From Candidatus Sulfopaludibacter sp. SbA3 (lineage in GTDB: Bacteria > Acidobacteriota > Vicinamibacteria > Vicinamibacterales > UBA2999), in the NCBI GenBank assembly GCA_945866285.1, contig CAMBHC010000094.1, forward strand, positions 1-8,657: DNA of 8,657 bases. Direction: 5' to 3'. The notes beneath the pieces are model-generated. The model ran no database searches. It was given only the letters and a program-made list of their open reading frames with translations, and was not told the origin of the DNA. Shown piece after piece: positions 1 through 5,788 of this stretch. The position numbers and the translations under genes are program-made. Every line of letters begins with the position of its first letter. The stretch's first letter is position 1.

Positions 1-405
1 TTCCAGACCGCCACCGCCGGCATCGCCGTGCTGCTGGTCGGCATCGTCGGCCTGTCGCTGCTGGTGGGCGGCATCGTGATCATGAACATCATGCTGATGG
101 TGGTGAGCGAGCGGACGCGCGAAATCGGCCTGCGCAAGGCGCTCGGCGCCAAGCGCCGCGACATCATGTCGCAGGTCCTGACCGAGTCGGTCACGCTGTC
201 GCTGGTCGGCGGCATCCTGGGCATCGCGCTCGGCGCGTTGTTCTCGACGATTATCTCGGCGCTGACGCCCGTGCCGTCGTCGGTCGAACTGTGGTCGGTC
301 GGGCTGGGCGTGATCATCACGGCAGCCGTCGGCTTGTTCTTCGGCTGGATGCCGGCCCGGCGCGCCGCGATGCTCGACCCGATTGAAGCGCTGCGCCGCG
401 AGTAG
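1..405 (+). CDS. MacB/FtsX-type ABC transporter permease, C-terminal fragment
   Basis: The reading frame is open from the first base and ends in TAG, giving 134 residues of the C-terminal part of an inner-membrane ABC permease. The 5' part lies outside the window. Three hydrophobic membrane segments are visible, at about residues 8-34, 63-88 and 95-115 of the fragment. The first is followed by the cytoplasmic coupling motif SERTREIGLRKALGA, and the protein ends with DPIEALRRE, both hallmarks of the MacB/FtsX permease family. Such permeases work with a LolD/MacB-like ATPase to move peptides, lipoproteins or antibiotics, or to do mechanical work across the envelope. The substrate here cannot be told. 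A paralogous permease follows after 28 nt, so the two probably form one operon and perhaps a heterodimer. The family call is firm; the function beyond 'ABC permease' is inference. Confidence 0.93.
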   Translation, partial: FQTATAGIAVLLVGIVGLSLLVGGIVIMNIMLMVVSERTREIGLRKALGAKRRDIMSQVLTESVTLSLVGGILGIALGALFSTIISALTPVPSSVELWSVGLGVIITAAVGLFFGWMPARRAAMLDPIEALRRE

Positions 406-433
406 CACGACGGCCACGACTGAAACAGGCATC

Positions 434-1732
434 ATGTCCGCATTTACAAAACAGTTCGCACTGATGCGAGAGACCGCCGCGATGGCGTTCGACACGCTGC
501 GCAGCAACAAGATGCGCTCAGCGCTGACGGTGCTCGGCGTGGTCATTGGCGTGACCTCGATCGTCGGCATGACGTCGCTGATCCGCGGTTTTGACTCGTC
601 GTTACGCGACTCAATCAGCTCGCTCGGTCCGAACACCATCTTCGTGCAGAAATTCGGCGGCCTCAGCTTTTCCTCGGGCAAGTCGTTCATGGAATTGATG
701 CGCCGGCCGAACCTGTCGCTGGCCGACATGCAGGCCATCGAGCGGCTGGGTACCACGGTCGGCATGACCGACCTCTGGCTGGGCGCGGGACCAGGCCAGC
801 CGCCCGTCCAGCGCATTTTCTACGGCGGCGAGCGGACACGCCCCCTCGGCATTCTGGGAACGACCGAAAAGTACGTCGACATCAACTTCGCCAAGATGGA
901 ATTTGGCCGGTCGTTCACCGAACAGGAAGTGCAGCGCGGCCGGCCGGTGGCGGTGATTGGCTACGGTCCCTACGATGCGCTGTTCGCGAAACGTGGCATC
1001 GATCCGATCGGCAAGACGGTCCGCATCGGCACGGTCGAATACACCGTGCTCGGCGTGGTCGGCAAGCGGCCGTCGCCGGGGGGGTTCGGCGGCGCTGACG
1101 ATTTCGCGATCATGCCGTACACAACGTTCCGCAAACAGTTTGGCCACGAGCGCGTCCAGCGCGGGCCCATGGGCATGCCGATCATGATCGCCGTGCTGCC
1201 GCGCGAGGGCGTGGCGCGCGAGGAGACCATGCGCGAGGTGGAAGCGATCATGCGCATCCGCCACGGTCTCACGCTCGACAAGGAGAACGACTTCGACCTC
1301 GTCACCTCCGACGCCATTCTCGCGGTGTGGGATCAAATCTCGGCCGCGATCCTGCTGGCGCTGGTCGTCATTTCGTCGATCGCCCTGATGGTCGGCGGCA
1401 TCGGCGTCATGGCGATCATGACAATTTCGGTGACCGAGCGTACGCGCGAGATCGGCATCCGCCTCGCCATCGGCGCGCGCCGGCGCGAGATCCTCGTGCA
1501 GTTCCTGATCGAGGCCGCGGTGCTGACGTCGGTCGGCGGCGTGCTCGGCGTGCTGATGGGCAGCACCATCGGCCTGGCGGTAAACCTGATTTCGGGCTTC
1601 CCCGTGTCCCTGCCCTGGTGGTCGTTTGCCCTCGGTCTGGGCTTCTCGGCTACCGTCGGCATCTTCTTCGGCATGCTCCCCGCCTGGCGCGCCTCGCGCA
1701 TGGACCCGATCGAAGCCCTTCGATACGAATAG
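434..1732 (+). CDS. MacB/FtsX-type ABC transporter permease (complete)
   Basis: A 432-residue inner-membrane permease, a usual length for this family. Layout: short cytoplasmic N-terminus; TM1 at about 31-51 (in RSALTVLGVVIGVTSIVG, the typical N-terminal MacB signature); a large extracytoplasmic MacB_PCD-type domain at about 55-298; then TM2 about 302-331, TM3 about 361-386 and TM4 about 394-417. The coupling motif TERTREIGIRLAIGA follows TM2 and the C-terminus is MDPIEALRYE. The C-terminal half closely resembles the preceding permease fragment, so the two are tandem paralogues. I chose the ATG at 434. An in-frame start at 383 would overlap the upstream gene and add residues without family character. 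The Shine-Dalgarno is weak (AACAGG), which suggests coupling to the upstream gene 28 nt away. No ATPase domain is fused, so an ATPase must be encoded elsewhere, probably upstream. Substrate unknown. Confidence 0.93.
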   Translation: MSAFTKQFALMRETAAMAFDTLRSNKMRSALTVLGVVIGVTSIVGMTSLIRGFDSSLRDSISSLGPNTIFVQKFGGLSFSSGKSFMELMRRPNLSLADMQAIERLGTTVGMTDLWLGAGPGQPPVQRIFYGGERTRPLGILGTTEKYVDINFAKMEFGRSFTEQEVQRGRPVAVIGYGPYDALFAKRGIDPIGKTVRIGTVEYTVLGVVGKRPSPGGFGGADDFAIMPYTTFRKQFGHERVQRGPMGMPIMIAVLPREGVAREETMREVEAIMRIRHGLTLDKENDFDLVTSDAILAVWDQISAAILLALVVISSIALMVGGIGVMAIMTISVTERTREIGIRLAIGARRREILVQFLIEAAVLTSVGGVLGVLMGSTIGLAVNLISGFPVSLPWWSFALGLGFSATVGIFFGMLPAWRASRMDPIEALRYE

Positions 1733-1737
1733 AAGAC

Positions 1738-1810
1738 AACACGAAGATCACGAAGACCACGAAGCATTCTCTTGGGTTTCCCCAAAGGTTGACTTCGTGC
1801 CCGTCGTGTT
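1738..1810. repeat. CACGAAG tandem repeat within an imperfect inverted repeat
   Basis: Three consecutive 9-nt units begin at 1740: CACGAAGAT, CACGAAGAC, CACGAAGCA. The segment 1738-1755 (AACACGAAGATCACGAAG) is matched by the reverse complement of 1793-1810 at 14 of 18 positions. Between the arms lies a small hairpin, TTGGG (1772-1776) with CCCAA (1781-1785). The element begins 5 nt after the permease stop codon and ends just before a candidate promoter. It could act as a transcription terminator for the permease operon, although no clean T-tract follows, or it could be a dispersed palindromic repeat. CACGAAG-type repeats are, from my recollection, common in intergenic DNA of some Acidobacteriota; I cannot verify that here. 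Confidence 0.75.
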
Positions 1811-1817
1811 GGCATTT

Positions 1818-1845
1818 TTGGCTTTCCCGCCAAGAGGCATATGAT
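1818..1845 (+). promoter_or_regulatory. Candidate sigma-70-type promoter for the EF-G-like gene
   Basis: TTGGCT at 1818-1823 (4 of 6 to TTGACA) and TATGAT at 1840-1845 (5 of 6 to TATAAT) are separated by 16 nt. Transcription would start near 1852, about 33 nt before the ATG at 1885. The -10 box lies inside a small inverted repeat, AGGCAT (1835-1840) and ATGCCT (1844-1849). This is a pattern match only, in one of the few AT-richer stretches of the window. No experimental support is available. Confidence 0.35.
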
Positions 1846-1853
1846 GCCTTTAT

Positions 1854-1884
1854 CGGGCGTTGACCGCCCGGGAGGGTACCTCCG
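1854..1884 (+). promoter_or_regulatory. Strong RBS flanked by two short hairpins, EF-G-like gene leader
   Basis: GGAGGG at 1871-1876 is a near-perfect Shine-Dalgarno, 8 nt before the ATG at 1885, and fixes the start of the EF-G-like gene. Two short inverted repeats touch it. CGGGCG (1854-1859) can pair with CGCCCG (1865-1870) across a 5-nt loop. GGAGG (1871-1875), which is the Shine-Dalgarno itself, can pair with CCTCC (1879-1883) across 3 nt. The second pairing would hide the ribosome-binding site, so translation might be tuned by local structure. The stems are short and a regulatory role is inference. Confidence 0.5.
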
Positions 1885-3978
1885 ATGAAGGTCTACGACG
1901 CTGCCAGCATCCGCAATGTCGCCGTGGTGGGGCACGGCGGGTCTGGCAAGACGCAGTTGATATCGGCCCTGCTGTTCGACAGCGGAATGGTGAACCGCCT
2001 CGGCCTCGTCGACGACGGGACCACGGTGACCGACTACGACGAAGAAGAAATCGCCCGCAAGCACACACTCTCGGCCAGCCTCGCCTACGCTGAGTGGAAC
2101 AAGACCAAAATCAACCTGATCGATACGCCTGGCTTCGGCAACTTCTTTGCCGATGCGCGCGCCGCGCTGCACGTGGCCGATGCCGCGATGGTCGTCGTGG
2201 ACAGCGTCGCGGGTGTCGAAGTACAAACCGAGAAGGCGTGGGCGGCGGCCGAGGAACTCGCCCTGCCGCGCCTGATCGTGGTCAACCGCCTCGATCGTGA
2301 CCGCGCCTCGCTGGAACGCACGCTCGACTCCGTGCGCCAGTCGCTGGGCCGCGCCATCATCCCCCTCCAATTGCCAATCGGCGAGGACAAGTTGTTTACC
2401 GGGATCGTCGACGTGGTGACGATGACAGCGTTCACGTTTGCGACCGATGGCTCAGGCGAGATGACCGAAGGCCAGGTGCCCGCTGCGCTCGCCGGTGCGG
2501 CTTCGTCGGCGCGCGAGGCGCTGATCGAGATGGTGGCCGAGGCCGACGAGTCGTTGATGGAGAAGTTCTTCGACGCCGGCACGTTGACGCAGGAGGAGCT
2601 GGTCAAGGGCCTGGCGACCGCGACGCGGGCCGCCCGGATCTTCCCGCTGCTCTGCGCGTCTGGCTTGCGAAACATCGGCGGGCAGCCCTTGCTCGAGGCC
2701 GCCCTCGCCTACCTGCCGTCGCCGGCCGAGCGGCCGTTCACGGCGCTCGTCAATGGCGAGACGGTCTCGCGGCCGGCCGACGAGAAGGTGCCCTATGCGG
2801 CGTTCATCTGGAAGACCGTGGCCGATCAGTTCGCCGGACGCATCACCGTGTTCCGCGTCTACCAGGGCGTGCTCAAGGCCGATTCAACCGTGCACAACTT
2901 CACGCAGGACAAGCCTGAGCGCCTGGGGCACCTGGTCGTGCTGCAAGGCAAGACCGCGACCAATGTGGACGCGCTCAAGGCCGGCGACCTGGGCGCCGTC
3001 GCCAAGCTCAAGGACACGCGCACCAACGACACCCTGGCTGAGAAGGCCGCCGGCATCACCTTTGCGCCGATCGTCTTCCCCGAAGCGGTGCTTTCGTACG
3101 CCATCGAGCCCAAGAGCCGCGGCGACGAAGACAAGATCAGCCCGGCCATGCATCGGCTCGAGGAAGAAGACGGCACCATTCACTACCAGCGCGATCCGCA
3201 GACGCATGAATTGCTGCTCGCCGGGCAGGGCCAGTTGCACATCGAGGTGACGGTCGCCAAGTTGAAGCGGCGCTTCGGCGTTGACGTCCTGCTGAAGCCG
3301 CCCCGCATTCCCTATCGGGAGACGATCACCATGCGGGTCGAAGCGCACGGCCGCCACAAGAAGCAAACCGGTGGCCACGGCCAGTTCGGCGACTGCAAGA
3401 TCCGCATGGAGCCGCTGCCGCGCGGTAGCGAGTTTGAGTTCGTCAACGAGACGTTTGGCGGCTCGATCCCGAGGCAGTTTATTCCGGCCGTGGAGAAAGG
3501 TATCCAGGAGTCGCGGCTGCGCGGCTACCTCGCCGGCTACCCCGTCGTCGACTTCCGCGTCGTCCTCTACGACGGCTCGTACCACGACGTCGACTCGAAC
3601 GAGCTGTCGTTCAAGACGGCGGGCTGGCTGGCGTTCAAGGAGGCTATGTCTAAGGCGCATCCGGTCTTGCTGGAGCCAGTGATGAACGTGGAGATCTACG
3701 CGCCGGGCGATCACGCCGGCGACCTGATGGGCGACCTGAACGGCCGGCGCGGCCGCATTTCAGGAATGGAAGCTAAGGGCCTGACCACCGTCATCAAGGC
3801 GCAGGTGCCGATGTCGGAGATGCTGACCTACGAGCAGCACTTGACGTCAGTCACGGGCGGGCGCGGGTCGTATCACATGGAGTACTCGCACTACGACGAG
3901 GTTCCGACGCTGATGCAGCAGAAGATTGTCGCCACGGCGAAGGCCGCGGGCCATCACGTCGGCGAGGAACCAGCCTAG
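1885..3978 (+). CDS. fusA2: Elongation factor G-like translational GTPase (EF-G2 type)
   Basis: A 697-residue protein, full EF-G length. G-domain motifs: P-loop GHGGSGKT at 16-23, switch I threonine T61 in RKHTLSAS, G3 DTPGFGNF at 80-87, G4 NRLD at 134-137, and a G5 region CASG at 257-260. The order of domains is G domain with insert to about 280, II about 300-395, III about 400-475, IV about 476-598, V about 600-690. The domain IV tip SYHDVDSNE keeps the histidine (H567) that in EF-G reaches the decoding centre, and the C-terminus keeps GRGSYHMEYSHYDEVP. It is therefore probably a cytosolic, ribosome-binding GTPase. Its G3 and G4 motifs differ from canonical EF-G (DTPGHVDF, NKMD), which places it with the paralogous EF-G2 group known from Thermus and mycobacteria, not the housekeeping fusA of the str operon. 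No rpsL, rpsG or tuf lies beside it. The start is fixed by GGAGGG 8 nt upstream. The precise role (translocation, recycling or stress) is unknown. Confidence 0.93.
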   Translation: MKVYDAASIRNVAVVGHGGSGKTQLISALLFDSGMVNRLGLVDDGTTVTDYDEEEIARKHTLSASLAYAEWNKTKINLIDTPGFGNFFADARAALHVADAAMVVVDSVAGVEVQTEKAWAAAEELALPRLIVVNRLDRDRASLERTLDSVRQSLGRAIIPLQLPIGEDKLFTGIVDVVTMTAFTFATDGSGEMTEGQVPAALAGAASSAREALIEMVAEADESLMEKFFDAGTLTQEELVKGLATATRAARIFPLLCASGLRNIGGQPLLEAALAYLPSPAERPFTALVNGETVSRPADEKVPYAAFIWKTVADQFAGRITVFRVYQGVLKADSTVHNFTQDKPERLGHLVVLQGKTATNVDALKAGDLGAVAKLKDTRTNDTLAEKAAGITFAPIVFPEAVLSYAIEPKSRGDEDKISPAMHRLEEEDGTIHYQRDPQTHELLLAGQGQLHIEVTVAKLKRRFGVDVLLKPPRIPYRETITMRVEAHGRHKKQTGGHGQFGDCKIRMEPLPRGSEFEFVNETFGGSIPRQFIPAVEKGIQESRLRGYLAGYPVVDFRVVLYDGSYHDVDSNELSFKTAGWLAFKEAMSKAHPVLLEPVMNVEIYAPGDHAGDLMGDLNGRRGRISGMEAKGLTTVIKAQVPMSEMLTYEQHLTSVTGGRGSYHMEYSHYDEVPTLMQQKIVATAKAAGHHVGEEPA

Positions 3979-3982
3979 CCAG

Positions 3983-4579
3983 TTACGCCGAGACGGACAC
4001 GCCCAAGTCGTGGATAAGGCCGTCGGTGAGGCCGTAGATCCAGCCGTGTAACTTCAACTTCTGGTCGCGGCGCCACGCGTCCTGCACGATGGTGGTGCGC
4101 GCGATATTGCGCACCTGCTCGACCACGTTCAGCTCCGCCAGGCGGTTGATGCGGTCGTCCACATCGGCGAAGCTCAGGAGCTCGGCTTGGTGCGCCTCCT
4201 TGACGTCCTGCACGTGCTGTAGCCAGTTGTCGATCAGGCCGTGCGCGGTGCCATCGAGCGCGGCGCGAATGCCGCCGCACCCGTAGTGGCCGCACACGAT
4301 GACGTGCTGCACCTTGAGGACGTCCACCGCGTACTGCAGCACCGACAGGCAGTTGACGTCGGTGTGCACGACCACATTGGCGACGTTGCGATGCACGAAC
4401 AACTCGCCAGGGTCGAGGCCGACAATCTCGTTGGCCGGGACGCGGCTATCCGAGCAGCCCACCCACAGGTAGGCCGGATCCTGCTGTCCGGCCAGCCGCG
4501 TGAAGAAATGCGGATCGTTCTTGACCCGCTGGGCGGCCCACTTCCGGTTGTTGTCGAGGAGCGTCGTCACGGGTTCCAT
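3983..4579 (-). CDS. can: Beta-class carbonic anhydrase, type II
   Basis: A 198-residue cytosolic zinc enzyme that interconverts CO2 and bicarbonate and supplies bicarbonate for carboxylations. The zinc ligands and catalytic dyad are all present: C42, D44 and R46 in the motif GCSDSRVP, then H98 and C101 in CGHYGCGG. The numbering coincides with that of E. coli Can. W39, R64 and Y83 are also present. In the E. coli and Haemophilus enzymes these form the non-catalytic bicarbonate site of type II beta-carbonic anhydrases, which locks the enzyme in an inactive state. This enzyme is thus probably allosteric and pH-sensitive (inference from conserved residues). It starts 12 nt after the methyltransferase stop with only a weak GGA-type ribosome-binding site, so it is probably co-transcribed and partly coupled. 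Its stop lies 4 nt from that of the convergent EF-G-like gene. Length is near the usual 200-220 residues. Confidence 0.96.
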   Translation of the reverse strand: MEPVTTLLDNNRKWAAQRVKNDPHFFTRLAGQQDPAYLWVGCSDSRVPANEIVGLDPGELFVHRNVANVVVHTDVNCLSVLQYAVDVLKVQHVIVCGHYGCGGIRAALDGTAHGLIDNWLQHVQDVKEAHQAELLSFADVDDRINRLAELNVVEQVRNIARTTIVQDAWRRDQKLKLHGWIYGLTDGLIHDLGVSVSA

Positions 4580-4591
4580 GCGTTCCGTATT

Positions 4592-5302
4592 TTACCGTCG
4601 GCGGGCGACCCATGTGGTCATCGAACGCTGGTCGTGGACCACGGTGGTCTTGATGGGGTCCAGCAGCTCGCCGCCGAGGCGGGCGGTCCAGTCAATCAGC
4701 GTGGCCGCATCGACCAGGTAGCGGTCGGAGCCGTCAGGCAGGCGATAGCGCCCGCCTCCGCTCACGCGCGCAGGCGGTGCGAGCTGCGGTGAGGCGGGCT
4801 CTGCCTGCAACTGGTCCTCTATCCCGATGGTCGACGCCAGCCGGGCGAAGAACACGCCACCTGGCTTGAGGACACGCCACAGCGACCGCAGCATGGCCTC
4901 AAAATGCGCGGCGTCCCGGGCAAAGTGCAACACGGCGCTCGCGACCACCACGTCGGCGCTGGCCTCGGCGAACGAAGTGTCTTCAATGGCTTCCACGCGA
5001 AAGTCCGATTCGGGTGCCAGGGCCCGCACCTCCGCAACCGCGTCCGGGTCCAGGTCGTTCCCGAACACGTCGAACCCCTGGCGCAGCAGGTAGACGAGGT
5101 TGCGCCCACCACCACAGCCGGCGTCGAACACCCGGACAGGCCCGCCTTCGCTCGCGCCGGGAGGGTCAGAGAGCTTCGGCGAGGTCTCGCCGTAGCGGCC
5201 TCCGGCCGCGGAGGCGGAGGCGGAGGCAAACCGTCCGCGCAGCAACTGATCGAAGACGTAGATGTCGATATTGCCGAACTGCTCGGCGAGCGGGGTTGTC
5301 AT
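4592..5302 (-). CDS. Class I SAM-dependent methyltransferase
   Basis: A 236-residue Rossmann-type methyltransferase. Motif I is VFDAGCGGGRN (58-68). The acidic motif II region is FGNDLDPDAV (80-89), which contacts the SAM ribose. A motif IV-like segment, ADVVVASAVLHFARD, ends at 130, and motif VI is LWRVLKPGGVFFARL (141-155). The N-terminal FGNIDIYVFDQLLRGRF and C-terminal DPIKTTVVHDQRSMTTWV are characteristic of a widespread but uncharacterised methyltransferase family, recognised from memory. The substrate is unknown; a TehB-like small-molecule role is one possibility. I chose the ATG at 5302, not one 27 nt upstream, because it overlaps the TGA of the preceding gene as ATGA, a standard sign of translational coupling. 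Two stretches, residues 26-55 and about 167-182, look like insertions rich in Ala, Ser, Pro and Gly. Both sit at loops outside the SAM motifs, so the enzyme is probably still active. Confidence 0.9.
   Translation of the reverse strand: MTTPLAEQFGNIDIYVFDQLLRGRFASASASAAGGRYGETSPKLSDPPGASEGGPVRVFDAGCGGGRNLVYLLRQGFDVFGNDLDPDAVAEVRALAPESDFRVEAIEDTSFAEASADVVVASAVLHFARDAAHFEAMLRSLWRVLKPGGVFFARLASTIGIEDQLQAEPASPQLAPPARVSGGGRYRLPDGSDRYLVDAATLIDWTARLGGELLDPIKTTVVHDQRSMTTWVARRR
4751..4798. repeat. Inverted repeat in second insertion of the methyltransferase
   Basis: CCCGCCTC (4751-4758) is the exact reverse complement of GAGGCGGG (4791-4798), separated by 32 nt. It corresponds to the Pro/Ala-rich stretch around residues 167-182 of the methyltransferase. 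The first 17 nt (from 4751) match 15 of 17 positions of the segment starting at 5141, inside the other insertion and in the same orientation. Shared origin of the two segments is inference. Confidence 0.55.
5138..5227. repeat. In-frame palindromic insertion in the methyltransferase gene
   Basis: This 90-nt stretch encodes residues 26-55, an Ala/Ser/Gly/Pro-rich segment placed between the N-terminal helix and SAM motif I, where related proteins (from memory) have only a few residues. It contains three copies of the hexamer GGAGGC (5210-5227, read on the minus strand as Ala-Ser repeats), a 7-bp inverted repeat GCCTCCG (5198-5204) with CGGAGGC (5209-5215), and a 6-bp inverted repeat CGGCGA (5177-5182) with TCGCCG (5187-5192). 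Such a cluster suggests a small repeat element captured in frame; divergence by slippage is the alternative. Confidence 0.55.
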
Positions 5303-5706
5303 ATCGGTCTCAGGTCCGGTTCCACCCACGAACGTCTCGCCACCGGCGAACCCAGCCGCCCTTCGGAGTAATGGTGCAGTGGCAGCTTTCGATCGCCATA
5401 GACCGCCAAGAGTTGCCGCGCCAGCCGGTCCAGGCCAAGTTTCCGATCGGCGGTCGCCAGGAACCGGTCAATCACCGTGACGTAGAAACGCGTCAGCGTC
5501 TCGTGATAGCCCGAGGTGTCGGTATTCGCCGTGCCGACGGATTCGTTATACGCCGAGATGCGCTGTCGCAGCAGCGGGAGCGCGGCGACGGCACCATGTG
5601 CATGGACGTGCCAGAGCCCCGCGCGCAAGTGCGCCTCGTGGGTCCATTCCGGCTTCGGCAGTGTCTGCTCGGTCAGTGCCCGAGCAATCCGCTCAGTCTC
5701 GGTCAT
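5299..5706 (-). CDS. Conserved-looking hypothetical protein, 135 aa
   Basis: A soluble protein without signal peptide or membrane segment; I recognise its sequence style from unannotated bacterial proteins but know no function. Visible features: an N-terminal WTHEAHLRAGLWHVHAHG (21-38) with four histidines, NTDTSGYHETLTRFYVTVIDRF (61-82, rich in polar conserved-type residues), and a C-terminal SPVARRSWVEPDLRP. The spacing H23-x2-H26 plus H33 and H68 in YHET could indicate a helical metal- or ligand-binding site, but this is speculation. Its TGA overlaps the ATG of the methyltransferase (ATGA), so the two are translationally coupled and may act in one process. I chose the ATG at 5706, with GGTGGGAG immediately upstream. 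The spacing is unusually short, and a TTG at 5716-5718 adding four residues is an alternative. A transcription terminator hairpin lies just upstream. Confidence 0.8.
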   Translation of the reverse strand: MTETERIARALTEQTLPKPEWTHEAHLRAGLWHVHAHGAVAALPLLRQRISAYNESVGTANTDTSGYHETLTRFYVTVIDRFLATADRKLGLDRLARQLLAVYGDRKLPLHHYSEGRLGSPVARRSWVEPDLRPI

Positions 5707-5722
5707 CTCCCACCACAAACAG

Positions 5723-5758
5723 CAACAGGCCCCGATGGCGAACCACCGGGGCCTGTTG
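5723..5758 (-). terminator. Hairpin terminator of the rpsK-rpsD-rpoA-rplQ operon
   Basis: A perfect 12-bp stem, CAACAGGCCCCG (5723-5734) with CGGGGCCTGTTG (5747-5758), encloses a loop that can itself form three more pairs (TGG with CCA) closed by a CGAA tetraloop. Read on the minus strand it lies 30 nt after the rplQ stop and is followed by CTGTTTGT, a short, weak T-tract. It is the only strong hairpin between rplQ and the next gene. Because the downstream gene starts 16 nt later on the same strand, it may act as a leaky terminator or attenuator. The spacer 5759-5788 also holds two AATCGGC copies 10 nt apart and no clear promoter. Confidence 0.68.
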
Positions 5759-5788
5759 TCCCATATCTAATCGGCCTGAATCGGCGGC

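Noticed and set aside
383..433. Upstream in-frame start for the second permease
   Set aside because: It would overlap the end of the first permease and add 17 residues with no family character; the ATG at 434 gives the usual N-terminus.
1333..2370. Long open antisense frame on the minus strand spanning the permease end, the spacer and the EF-G-like start
   Set aside because: It runs opposite two clear protein families, its translation is low-complexity and arginine-rich, and it crosses a repeat. High GC keeps such frames open by chance.
2884..3714. Open minus-strand frame antisense to the EF-G-like gene
   Set aside because: The plus strand encodes conserved EF-G domains II-IV here; the antisense translation has no recognisable family features.
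1885..3978. TetM-type ribosomal protection resistance protein
   Set aside because: Domain IV keeps the EF-G tip motif HDVDSNE, and the overall motifs fit EF-G2; nothing specific to TetM is seen.
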